From: JALHSW01 sp038321755
Lineage (GTDB): Bacteria > Actinomycetota > Acidimicrobiia > IMCC26256 > PALSA-555
Reading direction: 5' to 3'
Assembly (NCBI GenBank): GCA_038321755.1
Contig: JBBQFJ010000178.1
Span: 1-5,775, forward strand
Length of the DNA: 5,775 nucleotides
A program made the translations under genes and the position numbers. Below the pieces are notes generated by a model. It did not search any database, was not told the DNA's origin, and was given only the letters and a program-made list of their open reading frames with translations. Each line of letters begins with the position of its first letter. Within the stretch, counting starts at the first letter, position 1. Below are positions 5,533 to 5,775 of the stretch, piece by piece.

Positions 5533-5775
5533 TCACGCCAAACAACAGGTCATCCTCGTTGTGCGACGCTCGGTCACCGCACACCCCGTGTTGTTCCACC
5601 CTGGTTCCCCTTTGGCTTGATCCGTTGGCCCCATGTCTACCCGTCGGGTCAGAGAGCCCGCGCCTGAGGGTTGCACGTCGGCGTCTCTCAAGATCGATCG
5701 CCACTCCACTTGCTTGGCGAAACCCGATCGGGTGTCACCCCCCTGGACCCGAAGGGTCTCGAACCGCCTGCCGAG
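5533..5775 (-). CDS. Possible 3' end of an unidentified ORF running off the window edge
   Basis: Reading the minus strand from the window edge, one frame stays open for 80 codons and stops with TGA at 5533-5535, four bases before the GTG of the next short ORF. That spacing would fit an operon leading into tcmP. The translation (beginning LGRRFETLRVQGG) matches no family I know, its last part is weakly protein-like, and open frames of this size arise by chance in GC-rich DNA. An opposite frame from ATG at 5633 is also open to the edge and equally unrecognised. Confidence 0.2.
   Translation of the reverse strand, partial: LGRRFETLRVQGGDTRSGFAKQVEWRSILRDADVQPSGAGSLTRRVDMGPTDQAKGEPGWNNTGCAVTERRTTRMTCCLA
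5639..5758. repeat. Group of ACCCG/CGGGT palindromes
   Basis: Four short inverted repeats share the same arm: ACCCG-T-CGGGT (5639-5649), the perfect 12-base palindrome ACCCGATCGGGT (5722-5733), GGGTG-T-CACCC (5730-5740) and GACCC-GAA-GGGTC (5746-5758). The palindrome GATCGATC (5692-5699) lies between them. They could be operator sites or structured RNA upstream of the tcmP transcript, or chance in GC-rich DNA. Confidence 0.35.

Noticed and set aside
5071..5667. Plus-strand 198-codon open frame opposite the tcmP 5' end
   Set aside because: Mostly antisense to tcmP and the coupled short ORF; Arg/Ser/Thr-rich tail and no recognisable domain.
5740..5775. tRNA- or tmRNA-like T-loop string (GGTTCGAGACC on the minus strand)
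   Set aside because: The flanking bases do not pair as a T-stem and no acceptor or anticodon arm can be drawn around it, so an RNA gene or attachment site is not supported.
1..5775. CRISPR array
   Set aside because: No regularly spaced direct repeats of 23-40 bases with unique spacers occur on either strand.

Overview
This GC-rich window looks actinobacterial. The sequence is strongly G/C-biased with GTG as well as ATG starts. The first protein opens with the Pro-Pro-Gly-Trp repeats common in actinomycete proteins, and all recognisable families match actinobacterial homologues I remember. No housekeeping gene is visible. The content (a nuclease of a known anti-phage family, a phage-associated radical-SAM-like gene with its partner, mobile-element-like repeats and short orphan ORFs) suggests an accessory region or defence island.

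Left part (about 5-2667, minus strand): a two-gene operon. The upstream gene (1387-2667) encodes a 426-residue protein with an N-terminal coiled coil and a conserved C-terminal domain of unknown function. Its stop overlaps the GTG start of the downstream gene (5-1390). That gene encodes a 461-residue protein with a DUF4041 region, a charged coiled coil and a C-terminal GIY-YIG (T5orf172/Mug113-type) nuclease. This is the core architecture of the anti-phage nuclease SNIPE, but the usual N-terminal membrane anchor is replaced by soluble PPGW repeats. The overlapping codons suggest the two proteins act together.

Middle (2668-3533): 866 bases with no confident gene. It holds a candidate promoter for the left operon, a dense cluster of CTGAC/GTCAG and GAAAATGCC/GGCATTTTC repeats that may be an insertion-sequence end remnant, a possible 38-residue leaderless ORF, and a strong GC hairpin.

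Right part (3534-5528): a DUF5131 (phage Gp37/Gp68) protein with a three-cysteine motif on the plus strand, converging on tcmP (three-Cys-motif partner) on the minus strand. Their 3' ends overlap by 17 bp, inside a nested inverted repeat that could act as a two-way terminator. These families are known to be linked; TcmP has methyltransferase-like motifs, so a joint role in nucleic-acid or nucleotide modification is a reasonable inference, not a demonstrated fact. A previously easy-to-miss 53-codon ORF sits immediately upstream of tcmP with a TGATG stop/start overlap. Its N-terminal half resembles the start of DISARM-type SNF2 helicases, so it may be a truncated fragment. The last 240 bases carry several short palindromes and a minus-strand reading frame open to the window edge.
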